This document shows, piece by piece, positions 15,975-24,107 of a stretch of DNA of 64,000 nt (the stretch's first letter is position 1; the number at the start of each line of letters is the position of its first letter). The DNA is from Gluconacetobacter johannae (lineage in GTDB: Bacteria; Pseudomonadota; Alphaproteobacteria; Acetobacterales; Acetobacteraceae), in assembly GCF_025994435.1 (NCBI RefSeq), contig NZ_BAQK01000004.1, positions 15,587 through 79,586 of the forward strand, given 5' to 3'. The notes beneath the pieces are model-generated. The model saw only the letters and a program-made list of their open reading frames with translations, was not told the origin of the DNA and did no database searches. A program made the translations under genes and the position numbers.

Positions 15975-18569
15975 CTAGCGATCGTCGATCGCCCGCTTGG
16001 GCAGCAGGGCCGGTACGAAGATCAGGGTCGCCAGCAGCGTGCAGCTCAGCGACAGCAGCAGCAGCCGGCCCATGCTGGCCGTCCCCGGATGATGCGACGC
16101 GGCCAGCGAGCCGAACGCCGTGCCCGTGGTCAGCGCCGAGAACAGGACCGCCCGCGCCGTGGGGCTGGACAGCGGCGCGCGCACCCCGGCCCGCCAGTTC
16201 ATCACGAAATAGATGTTGAACGACACGCCGACGCCCAGCAGCAGCGGCAGCGCGATGATGTTGGCGAAATTGAGCTGTTCCGGCACCAGGACGATCAGGA
16301 TGACCGTCATCAGCGCCGACAGCAGCAGCGGCGCCAGCACCAGCGCCATGTCCAGCAGCCGCCGCAGCGCCACCAGCAGGATCACCGCGATCATGACGAT
16401 GGCCGACAGCGCGGCGAAGACGAACGCATGGACCATGGTCGTCGCGCTTTCGACCACCTCGATCGCATCGCCACCGGCGTCGGGGGCGATGCCGCGGATC
16501 TGCGCGACATAGGCGTGCAGGTCGGCGTTGCCGACCATTTCGCGTTTCGGATGGATTTCCACCAGCGCGCGGCCGTCGGGCAGCAGGTACTCCTGGCGGA
16601 TCGAGGGGGGCACGTCGGCGATCGTGACCGGCTGCGCCGCCAGCATCTGGCGCAGCTGGTCCAGTTGCGCGGGCAGGAAGCGCACCAGCGCCACGTTGGC
16701 CGCCATCAGCACCGGGTCGGGCGCGTGTGACAGGCGGTCCAGCGCCGACTGGATGCGGCGCAGCGGATCGCCCGGGGGCAGCTTGTCCAGCACCCCACCG
16801 AGGTCCCGCGCCGTCCTGGCCGCCGACGCGCGCAGGGCGGCAGCGTCCGGCGCGGGCTTCGGGGTGGGGACGATCAGGGTCGGCAGCAGGATCGACGCCG
16901 AATCCTGGATCATCGCCAGCTTCGCCGGCTGGTCCTCCGGCACCATCGACCCCAGCCACATCGCATCGTCCACCAGCGGCAGGTGCGACAGGCGACTGGC
17001 CAGGATTTCGGCCTGCTTCAGGTCCGGAGCCAGCACCTGCGCCCCGTAGGGCGAGGATTGCGGGTCGGTCATCAACTGGCGCAGCACCTGCATCCCTTCG
17101 GATTTCGGGTCCTTGGTGTGCAGCGGATCGGCATCGAAGGTCAGGACCGGGATCAGCACCGCGCCCAGGACCGCCAGGAAGGTGAAGACGCTGAGGATCG
17201 GCACGCGATAGACCCGCACGGCGCGATCGGCCGGGCGGGCGACGGCGAAGCCCGTCGCCGGGTGGTCCAGCGACGGGCGGAACAGCCGCAGCAGCGCCGG
17301 CAGCAGCGTCAGCGTGCAGACAAACGCGATCAGCATGCCGAAGCCCGCGATCAGGCCCAGTTGCGCCACGCCGACGAAGGCGGTGGGGGTGAACGCCAGG
17401 AAGCCCGCCATCGTCGCCAGCGAGGCGACCAGGATCTGGTGCCCGGTTTCGTCGCCGGTGCGCGCCAGCGCGTCATGCAGCCCCGGCAGGCCGCCGCAGG
17501 ACAGGCGCTGCGCGCGGAAGCGCACGGAAAACTGGATGGCGAAATCCACCGCGATGCCGACGAACAGCACCGCGAAGGCCACGGAAATCAGGTTCAGCGT
17601 CCCCACGGCCAGCGCCGCGAAACCGGTGGTCAGCAGCAGCCCCGCCACCAGCGTGATGACGATGGGCACGATGATGCGCCAGGTCCGCACCGCCAGGAAC
17701 AGCCACAGCGTGACCAGCGCCAGCGACCCCAGCAGGCCCGCGACCATGCCCTGCGCGACGGTGGCGAATTCCTCGTCATTGATCTGCACGTCGCCGGTCA
17801 GATGGACGCGCGCATGGCCCGACCGCACGAATTCCAGGCCGGCGATGGCCCGGCGCATGGCGTCGCTGGCGGCCCCGCCCGGCTGGAAGGACCCATAGTC
17901 CAGCCGGGGCCGGGTGACCACGAACTGGAATTTCCCGCCCAGGTCGGCCAGGTCGCTGGCCAGCATCCGTTCCCATGACAGGGGCTGGGCGTGGCCGTCC
18001 GCCGCCTGCTCCAGCGTGGTGGCGAAGGCGTTCAGCGCCGGCTGGAAATTCTTGAGGTCCGCCTGGCCCTGCGACACGCCCAGCGCGATCAGCGACAGCG
18101 CGTCGAACAGGCCCCGCCCGGACGGATCGGCCGCGAGCCCGCCGAGGAAGGGCTGCGCCGTCACGGTGGTGTCCAGCACCGAGGCCAGGGTCTTGTTGTC
18201 CAGGAACATCAGCCCGTTGCGGACCAGGTACGGGTCCTGCTGGGGCAGCTCGACCGACTGGAAATGCGCCGTGTCGCCGCGCAGCCTGTCCGCCAGTTCG
18301 CGCGCGGTCACCTGCGCCTCTTCCGGCAGGTCGGCGTCGATCACCGCCACCAGGCGGTCCTGGTTCTGCGGGAACAGGCGCGCCAGCTCGTCCGACCGCT
18401 TCTTCCAGGGCAGGCTGGCCGAAAACATCGTGCCGGTGTCCGTCGTGACATCCAGCCGTTTCATGCTGCATGCCACGGCGCCCCCCACCAGGATCACGAA
18501 CAGCAGCAGCACGAGCACGGCGCGATGGGAACAGACCGCCACGAGGCGACCGATCGGAAGGGACTGCAT
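15975..18569 (-). CDS. hpnN: Hopanoid transporter HpnN (RND family)
   Basis: An 864-residue RND/MMPL-type protein with two blocks of six membrane helices separated by two large periplasmic loops. HpnN moves hopanoids from the inner to the outer membrane in hopanoid-making Alphaproteobacteria. The N-terminal TM helix (VLVLLLFVILVGGAVACS) is followed by DTGTMFSASLPWKKRSDEL, typical of HpnN. Family segments FVGIAVDFAIQFSVRFRAQR and LPLLLGVGVSFNIYFVMNW mark TM4 and TM10. ATG 18569 (MQSLPIGRLVAVC) is used; the open frame extends to 18767 through a repeat. The hpnL gene lies upstream on the same strand. Confidence 0.92.
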   Translation of the reverse strand: MQSLPIGRLVAVCSHRAVLVLLLFVILVGGAVACSMKRLDVTTDTGTMFSASLPWKKRSDELARLFPQNQDRLVAVIDADLPEEAQVTARELADRLRGDTAHFQSVELPQQDPYLVRNGLMFLDNKTLASVLDTTVTAQPFLGGLAADPSGRGLFDALSLIALGVSQGQADLKNFQPALNAFATTLEQAADGHAQPLSWERMLASDLADLGGKFQFVVTRPRLDYGSFQPGGAASDAMRRAIAGLEFVRSGHARVHLTGDVQINDEEFATVAQGMVAGLLGSLALVTLWLFLAVRTWRIIVPIVITLVAGLLLTTGFAALAVGTLNLISVAFAVLFVGIAVDFAIQFSVRFRAQRLSCGGLPGLHDALARTGDETGHQILVASLATMAGFLAFTPTAFVGVAQLGLIAGFGMLIAFVCTLTLLPALLRLFRPSLDHPATGFAVARPADRAVRVYRVPILSVFTFLAVLGAVLIPVLTFDADPLHTKDPKSEGMQVLRQLMTDPQSSPYGAQVLAPDLKQAEILASRLSHLPLVDDAMWLGSMVPEDQPAKLAMIQDSASILLPTLIVPTPKPAPDAAALRASAARTARDLGGVLDKLPPGDPLRRIQSALDRLSHAPDPVLMAANVALVRFLPAQLDQLRQMLAAQPVTIADVPPSIRQEYLLPDGRALVEIHPKREMVGNADLHAYVAQIRGIAPDAGGDAIEVVESATTMVHAFVFAALSAIVMIAVILLVALRRLLDMALVLAPLLLSALMTVILIVLVPEQLNFANIIALPLLLGVGVSFNIYFVMNWRAGVRAPLSSPTARAVLFSALTTGTAFGSLAASHHPGTASMGRLLLLSLSCTLLATLIFVPALLPKRAIDDR

Positions 18570-18724
18570 GATGCGTAATTCGGCCCTTGAGAAGCTGACG
18601 GCGGAAACGGAGGAAGGAAAACTGGCGCAGGATGCCGGCGGGCAGGACACCCGGTGACGCGGCATCGTTTGACCCAGGATGCGGTGCGGATGCAAGACGC
18701 ATGTTCGGCCATCAGCCCGGCGGC

Positions 18725-18800
18725 CTGCGCGCCGAACCCGGCCAGGGCCACGGCCCTTGCATCCCATTCATTTCATAAAATCCTGGGTTTCCAATGGGCA
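18725..18800. repeat. Dispersed intergenic hairpin repeat, copy 2
   Basis: Between hpnL and hpnN. The core reads CCGAACCCGGCCAGGGCCAC then GGCCCTTGCATCCCATTCAT and TTCATAAAATCCTGGGTTTCC. Apart from small changes it matches the copies at 15,901 and 45,481, including the hairpin and the A/T-rich tail. Confidence 0.75.
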
Positions 18801-18816
18801 AAGCCCCTGAATCGGG

Positions 18817-19824
18817 TCAGGACCCGGACAGGCCCACCCCGGGCTCCAGCCCCGGCTTGTGGCCGGGCCGCCAGTGGATTTCCATCCATTGCCAGCCTGC
18901 CAGCGACGGCAGGCCCCAGGCGATCTCGCGCAGGCGCTTGATGAGCGACAGGCCGATCGAGACGGCCGGCGGCAGGCCGAACAGGCTGCCGATGATGACG
19001 AACCCGCCCTCGGACACGCCCAGGGCGCCGGGGATGGCAAACCCCGCCGATTTCGCCGCCTGCCCCACGCTTTCGATCACGAAGCCGCTGGCCAGCGACC
19101 GGTCCTGGCCCATGAAATGCAGGATGAGGCAGACCTCGACCGCGCCCAGCGACCATCCCGCCAGTTGCAGCCCCCCGGCACGCAACGACCGGCCGGGCGC
19201 CTTGTACAGGCCCAGGATCTCGGCATGCAGGCCGCGTATGCCGTCCACGCCGCTCCATCCCAGATGGGCGGCGATGCGGATCAGCAGCCTCTCGACGATC
19301 GAGATCGCGCCCAGGCACTGGCTGCCCAGGAACACCGCGCCCAGCAGCAGCGCGACGCCGGCGCTTTCGACCAGTTCGTCGGTGAGGGCCGAACGTTTCA
19401 CCAGGACCAGCAGGATGCCCAGGCCGGCCAGCGTGAACACCACCTGGCTGAGCAGTTCGATCGTCAGGTCGCAGATCGTCGCGGCGGCGGCCCGGCGCAG
19501 CCCGGCTCCCCGGCGGGCCAGCAGGCGGGCCGACACGACCTCGCCCCCCACCTGGGCCACCGGCAGCAGATTGTTCACTCCCTCGCGCACGCAGCGCAGG
19601 GCGACCCAGTCGCGCAACGGCAGCGCCGGGGCGTCGTGCCCCGCGATGGTGCGCCACGACGCGGCCGCCAGCAGCACCTGCACGGCGTGGAACAGGATGG
19701 CCGCCACGATGCCCCATCCGCCCTGCGCGACAAGTCCCAGGATCGCGTGAAACCCGAACCGCGACAGCAGCCAGATCGTCAGCGCCATGCCGAACAGCCC
19801 GGCCGTGAACGTAACCAGCCTCAT
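18817..19824 (-). CDS. hpnL: HpnL-like membrane protein (lysylphosphatidylglycerol synthase TM region family)
   Basis: A 335-residue integral membrane protein with about eight helices. It shows the flippase-like family motifs CVREGVNNLLPVAQVGGEVVSARLL near residues 79-103 (given in parts here) and a C-terminal GFAIPGALGVSEGGFVIIG. HpnL is recurrently clustered with hopanoid genes; its precise step is unknown. It sits between ribH (64 bases upstream) and hpnN (downstream) on the same strand, so it may be read from the rib operon as well as its own promoter. The proximity to hpnN is the main reason for the hpnL symbol. Confidence 0.82.
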   Translation of the reverse strand: MRLVTFTAGLFGMALTIWLLSRFGFHAILGLVAQGGWGIVAAILFHAVQVLLAAASWRTIAGHDAPALPLRDWVALRCVREGVNNLLPVAQVGGEVVSARLLARRGAGLRRAAAATICDLTIELLSQVVFTLAGLGILLVLVKRSALTDELVESAGVALLLGAVFLGSQCLGAISIVERLLIRIAAHLGWSGVDGIRGLHAEILGLYKAPGRSLRAGGLQLAGWSLGAVEVCLILHFMGQDRSLASGFVIESVGQAAKSAGFAIPGALGVSEGGFVIIGSLFGLPPAVSIGLSLIKRLREIAWGLPSLAGWQWMEIHWRPGHKPGLEPGVGLSGS

Positions 19825-19888
19825 CCCATGCCCCCGCGCCGGCCGGGTCGCCGTCCGGGCGACGGCGGCGGTCGGCGGGTCGAGCGTA

Positions 19889-20371
19889 TCAGCCCTTGAT
19901 TTTCTGTATCAAGGCCAGACTTTCGACGCAGGCGGCGGCAGCCTCGCGACCCTTGTTATGTTCATCCGCGCCCGAGCGCACGCGGGCCTGTTCGTCGGTG
20001 TAGGTGGTCAGCACGCCGAACGCGACCGGGACTTCGGTGGCCAGCGACGCCTGCATCAGGCCCATGGCGGCCCCCAGGCTGATGAATTCGAAATGCGCCG
20101 TGTCGCCCTTGATGACGCAGCCCAGGCAGATCACCCCGTCATAGCGCCCGGTGCGGGCCAGCGTCTGCGCCAGCAGCGGCAGTTCGTAGGCGCCGGGGGC
20201 ATAGAGCACGTCGCCCTCGGCCACCGTGATGTCGTGTTCGCGCAGCCAGTCCAGCGCCCCGTCGCGCAGGCCGTGGGTCACGGGTTCGTTGAAACGGCTG
20301 ACCACGATCGCCAGGCGCGGCGGACGCACGAACGTCAGGTCCGGGGCGGGGGACGGGGTATGGGTGCTCAT
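19889..20371 (-). CDS. ribH: 6,7-dimethyl-8-ribityllumazine synthase
   Basis: A 160-residue lumazine synthase, which condenses the RibBA product (3,4-dihydroxy-2-butanone 4-phosphate) with the pyrimidine intermediate. Hallmarks are VSRFNEPVTHGL (substrate binding), PGAYELPLLAQTLA, GCVIKGDTAHFEF with the catalytic His, and FGVLTTYTDEQA. Last rib gene of the operon, 21 bases after ribBA, so it is under the FMN riboswitch upstream of ribD. Confidence 0.96.
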   Translation of the reverse strand: MSTHTPSPAPDLTFVRPPRLAIVVSRFNEPVTHGLRDGALDWLREHDITVAEGDVLYAPGAYELPLLAQTLARTGRYDGVICLGCVIKGDTAHFEFISLGAAMGLMQASLATEVPVAFGVLTTYTDEQARVRSGADEHNKGREAAAACVESLALIQKIKG

Positions 20372-20392
20372 GTCAGGGTCTTTCCGGTCATA

Positions 20393-21655
20393 TTATTCGG
20401 CCGCCGTGCTGAGGGCGGTGCACAGCTGATGGCCCATGCGCGTGCGCTTGGCGTCCAGATAGGCGCGGTTGAACGGGTTGGGCGGGATTTCCAGCCCGAT
20501 CCGGCTGCGGACGGCGAAGCCATGCCGTTCCACCGCCACGATCTTGGCCGGGTTGTTGGTCATCAGGTCCAGCGTCCTGACCCCCAGCGCCCGCAGGATC
20601 GCCGCCGCCGCCGTCCAGTCGCGGGCGTCGGTCTCGAACCCCAGACGGTGGTTGGCGTCCACCGTGTCGAATCCCTTGTCCTGCAAGGCGTAGGCGCGGA
20701 TCTTGTTCGCAAGCCCGATCCCCCGCCCCTCATGCCCGCGCAGGTACAGCAGCACGCCGCTGTCGGCCGCGCCGATGCGGTGCAGCGCGGTCTGGAGCTG
20801 CGCCCCGCAATCGCAGCGCAGCGAGCCCAGCGCGTCGCCCGTCACGCATTCGGAATGCAGCCGCACCAGCGGCACCGCGCCGGCCCGGCCCGGATCGCCC
20901 TTGACCAGGGCCACATGTTCGGTCCCGTCGGAGGCGCGGAAGGCGTGGATCACCAGATCCTCGCCGCCATAGCTGCTGGGCAGCGCGGCCTGGGCCACCT
21001 TCTCGATCCGCCCTTCCGGGTCGGCCGGCGTCGCGGCGCGGCGCTCCAGCCAGCCGACCAGTTCGGCGATCGACAGGAGGGGCAGGCCATGCCGCGCGGC
21101 ATAGGGGCGCAGGTCGTCCATCCGCGCCATCGACCCGTCCTCGTTCATGATCTCGCAGATCACCGCCGCCGGCGCCCGGCCCGCCAGGCGCGCCAGTTCG
21201 ATCGAGGCCTCGGTATGGCCGTTGCGCGCCAGCACGCCGCCGGGGACGGCGCGCAGCGGAAAGACATGGCCGGGCGACACCAGGTCGGCCGGGCCGGCGT
21301 CCACCGCCACGGCGGCCTGGATGGTGCGGGCGCGGTCGGCGGCGGAAATGCCGGTGTCCACGCCCTCGCGCGCCTCGATCGAGACGGTGAACGCGGTTTC
21401 GCGCGGGCAGGTGTTCACCTGCGTCATCATCGACAGGCCCAGGCGATCCACCTGTTCGGCCTCCAGCGGCAGGCAGACCAGGCCGCGCCCGTGGGTGACC
21501 ATGAAGTTGATCGCCTGCGGCGTGACCAGGTCGGCGGCCATGACCAGGTCGCCCTCGTTCTCGCGATCCTCGTCATCGACCAGAACCACCATGCCGCCCG
21601 CGCGGATCGCCGCGATCGCGGCTTCCAGCGCGGGGCTCATCACCGGTACTGACAT
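20393..21655 (-). CDS. ribBA: Bifunctional DHBP synthase/GTP cyclohydrolase II
   Basis: A 420-residue fusion. The DHBP synthase domain (about residues 1-205) shows DDEDRENEGDLVMAAD, THGRGLVCL and RNGHTEASIEL. The GTP cyclohydrolase II domain (about 215-418) shows RLHSECVTGDALGSLRCDCG with the zinc cysteines and LRGHEGRGIGL. ATG 21655 is preferred because GGAG is 5 bases upstream; ATG 21640, which overlaps the ribE stop, lacks a ribosome site. It overlaps the end of ribE by 16 bases. Confidence 0.95.
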   Translation of the reverse strand: MSVPVMSPALEAAIAAIRAGGMVVLVDDEDRENEGDLVMAADLVTPQAINFMVTHGRGLVCLPLEAEQVDRLGLSMMTQVNTCPRETAFTVSIEAREGVDTGISAADRARTIQAAVAVDAGPADLVSPGHVFPLRAVPGGVLARNGHTEASIELARLAGRAPAAVICEIMNEDGSMARMDDLRPYAARHGLPLLSIAELVGWLERRAATPADPEGRIEKVAQAALPSSYGGEDLVIHAFRASDGTEHVALVKGDPGRAGAVPLVRLHSECVTGDALGSLRCDCGAQLQTALHRIGAADSGVLLYLRGHEGRGIGLANKIRAYALQDKGFDTVDANHRLGFETDARDWTAAAAILRALGVRTLDLMTNNPAKIVAVERHGFAVRSRIGLEIPPNPFNRAYLDAKRTRMGHQLCTALSTAAE

Positions 21656-22257
21656 AGGGTCTCCACATATTTCGCGATCACGTCGACCTCGACATTCACG
21701 GCGTCGCCCGGCGCCATGGCGCCCAGGGTGGTGTGCGTCCAGGTATGGGGGATAATCATCAGGGCGACGGCGAAGGCGTCGGGGCCGGCGTCCCCGGCCC
21801 CGACCTCGCCGATCTCGTTCAGGGTCAGGCTGATGCCGTCCAGCGTGATCGACCCCTTTTCCACCAGATAGCGACGCAGGCTCGCGGGGACGCCGAAGAC
21901 GACGCGCCGCGCCTCGCCCGCCCGCTCGGCCGACAGCAGGCACGCGGTGCCGTCCACATGGCCCTGCACGATATGGCCGGACAGACGGGTGGCCGGCGTG
22001 ACCGCGCGTTCCAGATTGACGCGGCTGCCCTCGGCCAGCCGGCCCAGCGTCGTGCGGTCCAGCGTTTCCGCGCTGATGAAGAACGCCGCGTTCCCCGTCG
22101 CATCATAGTCGGTGACGGTCAGGCACACGCCGTTGACCGCGACGCTCTCCCCCATCGACAGATCGCCGATGCCCGTCGCCACCGCGATACGCAGCGACCG
22201 GTCCCCACGGGTGGCGGCCGTGACGGTGCCCAGATGTTCTATGATGCCGGAAAACAT
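21640..22257 (-). CDS. ribE: Riboflavin synthase, alpha chain
   Basis: A 205-residue riboflavin synthase, which dismutates two lumazines to riboflavin. It has the expected two homologous beta-barrel halves: MFSGIIEHLGTV with MGESVAVNGVCLTVT, then GHIVQGHVDGTA with GSITLDGISLTLNEIG. ATG 22257 overlaps the end of ribD by 19 bases, so translation is coupled. The C-terminus ends in CQYR just inside the ribBA start region. Confidence 0.95.
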   Translation of the reverse strand: MFSGIIEHLGTVTAATRGDRSLRIAVATGIGDLSMGESVAVNGVCLTVTDYDATGNAAFFISAETLDRTTLGRLAEGSRVNLERAVTPATRLSGHIVQGHVDGTACLLSAERAGEARRVVFGVPASLRRYLVEKGSITLDGISLTLNEIGEVGAGDAGPDAFAVALMIIPHTWTHTTLGAMAPGDAVNVEVDVIAKYVETLCQYR

Positions 22258-23300
22258 GCTTCCTCCCTTGGCGCGGCCAGGCCGGGGACCAGGCGCAGCG
22301 GCGTGTCCGTCCCGTTCCTGACCGCGATATCCATCCGTTCGCGCCCCGCCGGCGTAACCCCGATGGTCAGCCAGTCGTCCCAGATCCCCTCCGCCCGCAT
22401 CGCATCCAGCAGGGCCGGCCCGGCCTCGACCAGCGCCCACAGCGCCCCGGCCTCGCCCAGCAGCGCGGGGACCCGCGCGATATCGTCACAGCTCCGCACA
22501 TCGAACCCCCGGGCCGTGGCCGCCGCGCGCCAGTCGTCCGGCAGGCGTCCCCGCCGGTCGCACACCACCAGCAGGCGCCCGGCGCGGCCCGCGTGGTCGG
22601 GCACCCGGCGCACATCCAGCCCTGGCCGATCGGCCAGCACGGTGCCGATGCCGGTCACCACCGCGTCGGTCGCCCGGCGCAGGCGGTGCGCCACGTCCAG
22701 CGCGCCATCGGAGGTAAAGGTCGTCCGTCCCGCCGGCGGGATCATGGAGCCGTCGGCCGCGACGGCCTGCTTGACCGTCATCCACGCCCGGCCGGTGCGC
22801 GACCAGTGGACGAAGGGGGCGATCAGCGCCCGGCAGTCGGCGGCCAATGCGGCAGCATCGGAATCAGGCAGGTCCGCCAGCATGCGGACATCGCATCCGG
22901 CCGCGCGCAGGCGCGCGGCGCCTCCGCCGGCGACACGGGGGTTGGGATCGGCGGCCCCGACCCACACCGCGCGGATGGGCGAGGCCAGGATCGCCTCGGA
23001 ACAGGGGCCGGTGCGGCCGGTGTGGTTGCAGGGTTCCAGGGTGACGACGGCCGTCGCCGCGCGGTCGATCAGCCCCTGCCGCGCGCAGGTCCGCAGGGCC
23101 AGGGCCTCGGCATGCGGGGCGCCGGCGCGGTGATGGGCGGCAACGGTCAGGATTTCGCCCTGGGCATCCAGGATGGCGCAGCCGACGGGGGGATTGGGGG
23201 CGGTGGCGCCCATATGGCGCGACGCCTCGGCAAGCGCGGCCCGGAACGCCCGGCCGATGATGGGGGAAAGACCATCCGGATCGCAATCCGGACGACGCAT
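22239..23300 (-). CDS. ribD: Bifunctional pyrimidine deaminase/reductase RibD
   Basis: A 353-residue protein. The N-terminal deaminase domain has the zinc motifs HAEALAL and EPCNHTGRTGPC, and the C-terminal reductase domain has VKQAVAADGSM and RRATDAVVTGIGTVLADRPGL. It carries out the second and third steps of riboflavin synthesis. ATG 23300 (MRRPDCDPDG) is chosen as closest to the usual family N-terminus; in-frame ATGs at 23342 and 23426 also exist, but the latter lies within the riboswitch. First gene of ribD-ribE-ribBA-ribH. Confidence 0.93.
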   Translation of the reverse strand: MRRPDCDPDGLSPIIGRAFRAALAEASRHMGATAPNPPVGCAILDAQGEILTVAAHHRAGAPHAEALALRTCARQGLIDRAATAVVTLEPCNHTGRTGPCSEAILASPIRAVWVGAADPNPRVAGGGAARLRAAGCDVRMLADLPDSDAAALAADCRALIAPFVHWSRTGRAWMTVKQAVAADGSMIPPAGRTTFTSDGALDVAHRLRRATDAVVTGIGTVLADRPGLDVRRVPDHAGRAGRLLVVCDRRGRLPDDWRAAATARGFDVRSCDDIARVPALLGEAGALWALVEAGPALLDAMRAEGIWDDWLTIGVTPAGRERMDIAVRNGTDTPLRLVPGLAAPREEACFPAS

Positions 23301-23414
23301 CCCCGAGCTTACCGAAACCTCAGCCAAGACAAGCGGTCCCATCCTACCGGACGGACCCGGGGCGCAACAGACCACACAGCACGCGCCACCACGTGGCGCC
23401 TCCGCACAGGCCTC

Positions 23415-23574
23415 GTTCTCTATCATCCGGACTATACCGTCGGCCCCGGAGTCACACCGGGTCTGCTGTCCCCGTCCGGCCGGAAGGCCGTGCGGGCGCT
23501 CGCGGGCTGATGCGCCGGTCCGAAAACCGGATGCAAATACCGCCGGTGGGGACTTTCACCCCGCCCCGAGAACG
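23415..23574 (-). promoter_or_regulatory. FMN riboswitch (RFN element)
   Basis: The minus strand reads the classic RFN aptamer. The P1 strand GTTCTCGGGGCGGGGTGAAA near 23554-23573 is followed by GTCCCCACCGGCGGTA. A distal section contains CCCGCGAGCGCC, then GACCCGGTGTGACTCCGG and GATGATAGAGAAC closing P1 near 23415. FMN binding would lower expression of the rib operon. Between the aptamer and ribD a perfect GCGCCAC/GTGGCGC hairpin (23383-23399) lies without a T-run, so the expression platform may act on translation. Confidence 0.93.
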
Positions 23575-23607
23575 TCAATAACCCGGTCACACGAACCGGA
23601 ATGCGCT

Positions 23608-23637
23608 ATTATTGGGAAGGAACGAACCAAAAAGCAA
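23608..23637 (-). promoter_or_regulatory. Candidate promoter of the rib operon
   Basis: On the minus strand TTGCTT (complement of 23632-23637) and AATAAT (complement of 23608-23613) are 18 bases apart. Transcription would start near 23601, some 27 bases before the first paired strand of the FMN riboswitch, the expected geometry. Confidence 0.5.
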
Positions 23638-23694
23638 GGCTCGCGTCGCGCCTGGCGCGCGGGGCCGCGCGCGACCGGCGGGCAGCAAACCTAT

Positions 23695-23800
23695 GGCAAG
23701 GGCTTTGACCTTGACCCACCAAAGGGCTCGGCCCTTTGGAAACCCCCGACTTTATGCATGTCGGGGTGCAAGGGCCTCGGCCCTTGACGGCTTGGATGAC
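23695..23800. repeat. Dispersed intergenic hairpin repeat, copy 3 (double)
   Basis: Contains two related hairpins: CAAAGGGCTCGGCCCTTTGG at about 23,719-23,738 and CAAGGGCCTCGGCCCTTG at about 23,769-23,786, with an additional CCCCGAC/GTCGGGG stem between them. It lies upstream of the rib promoter and beyond the 3' end of the entericidin-like gene. It is more diverged than the copies at 15,901, 18,731 and 45,481. Confidence 0.65.
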
Positions 23801-23804
23801 AAAA

Positions 23805-24011
23805 CTACTGGGGGGATGCGCCGGTCGAATGGGTGATATGTCCTTGCGTCGCGTTTGCCCCCCGCGAGACGTCATGACCGACCGAGCTGACGTCCTCGCC
23901 GGCCCCCCGCACGGTGTTGCAGGCCGACAGTCCCGCCGACATGCCCAGCATCGCCACCGTCACCAGAACGGCGCGGCAGAGGCTGGATGTCGGAAAACGA
24001 TCGTGGCTCAT
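23805..24011 (-). CDS. Entericidin-like small lipoprotein
   Basis: A 68-residue secreted lipoprotein with an N-terminal hydrophobic signal and lipobox LSAC, the lipidated residue being Cys31. After it comes NTVRGAGEDVSSVGHDVS, which is the core pattern of the entericidin A/B family (cell-envelope toxin and antidote lipoproteins in enterics). AGGAGG is 5 bases upstream of ATG 24011. Divergent from the symporter gene, with 96 bases between. Such genes often respond to stationary-phase or envelope stress; here that is only inference. Confidence 0.85.
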   Translation of the reverse strand: MSHDRFPTSSLCRAVLVTVAMLGMSAGLSACNTVRGAGEDVSSVGHDVSRGANATQGHITHSTGASPQ

Positions 24012-24107
24012 GGAAGCCTCCTGTACAGATTGGCATCCTCCAGAAACCCTGCGGGCGGGGCAAAGTTCCTCCCGGCCTTCCGCCTCCACTGCCCCGAACG
24101 GAGATCC

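Noticed and set aside
19787..21652. Long plus-strand open frame opposite ribH and ribBA
   Set aside because: Shadow frame; the rib genes are unmistakable.
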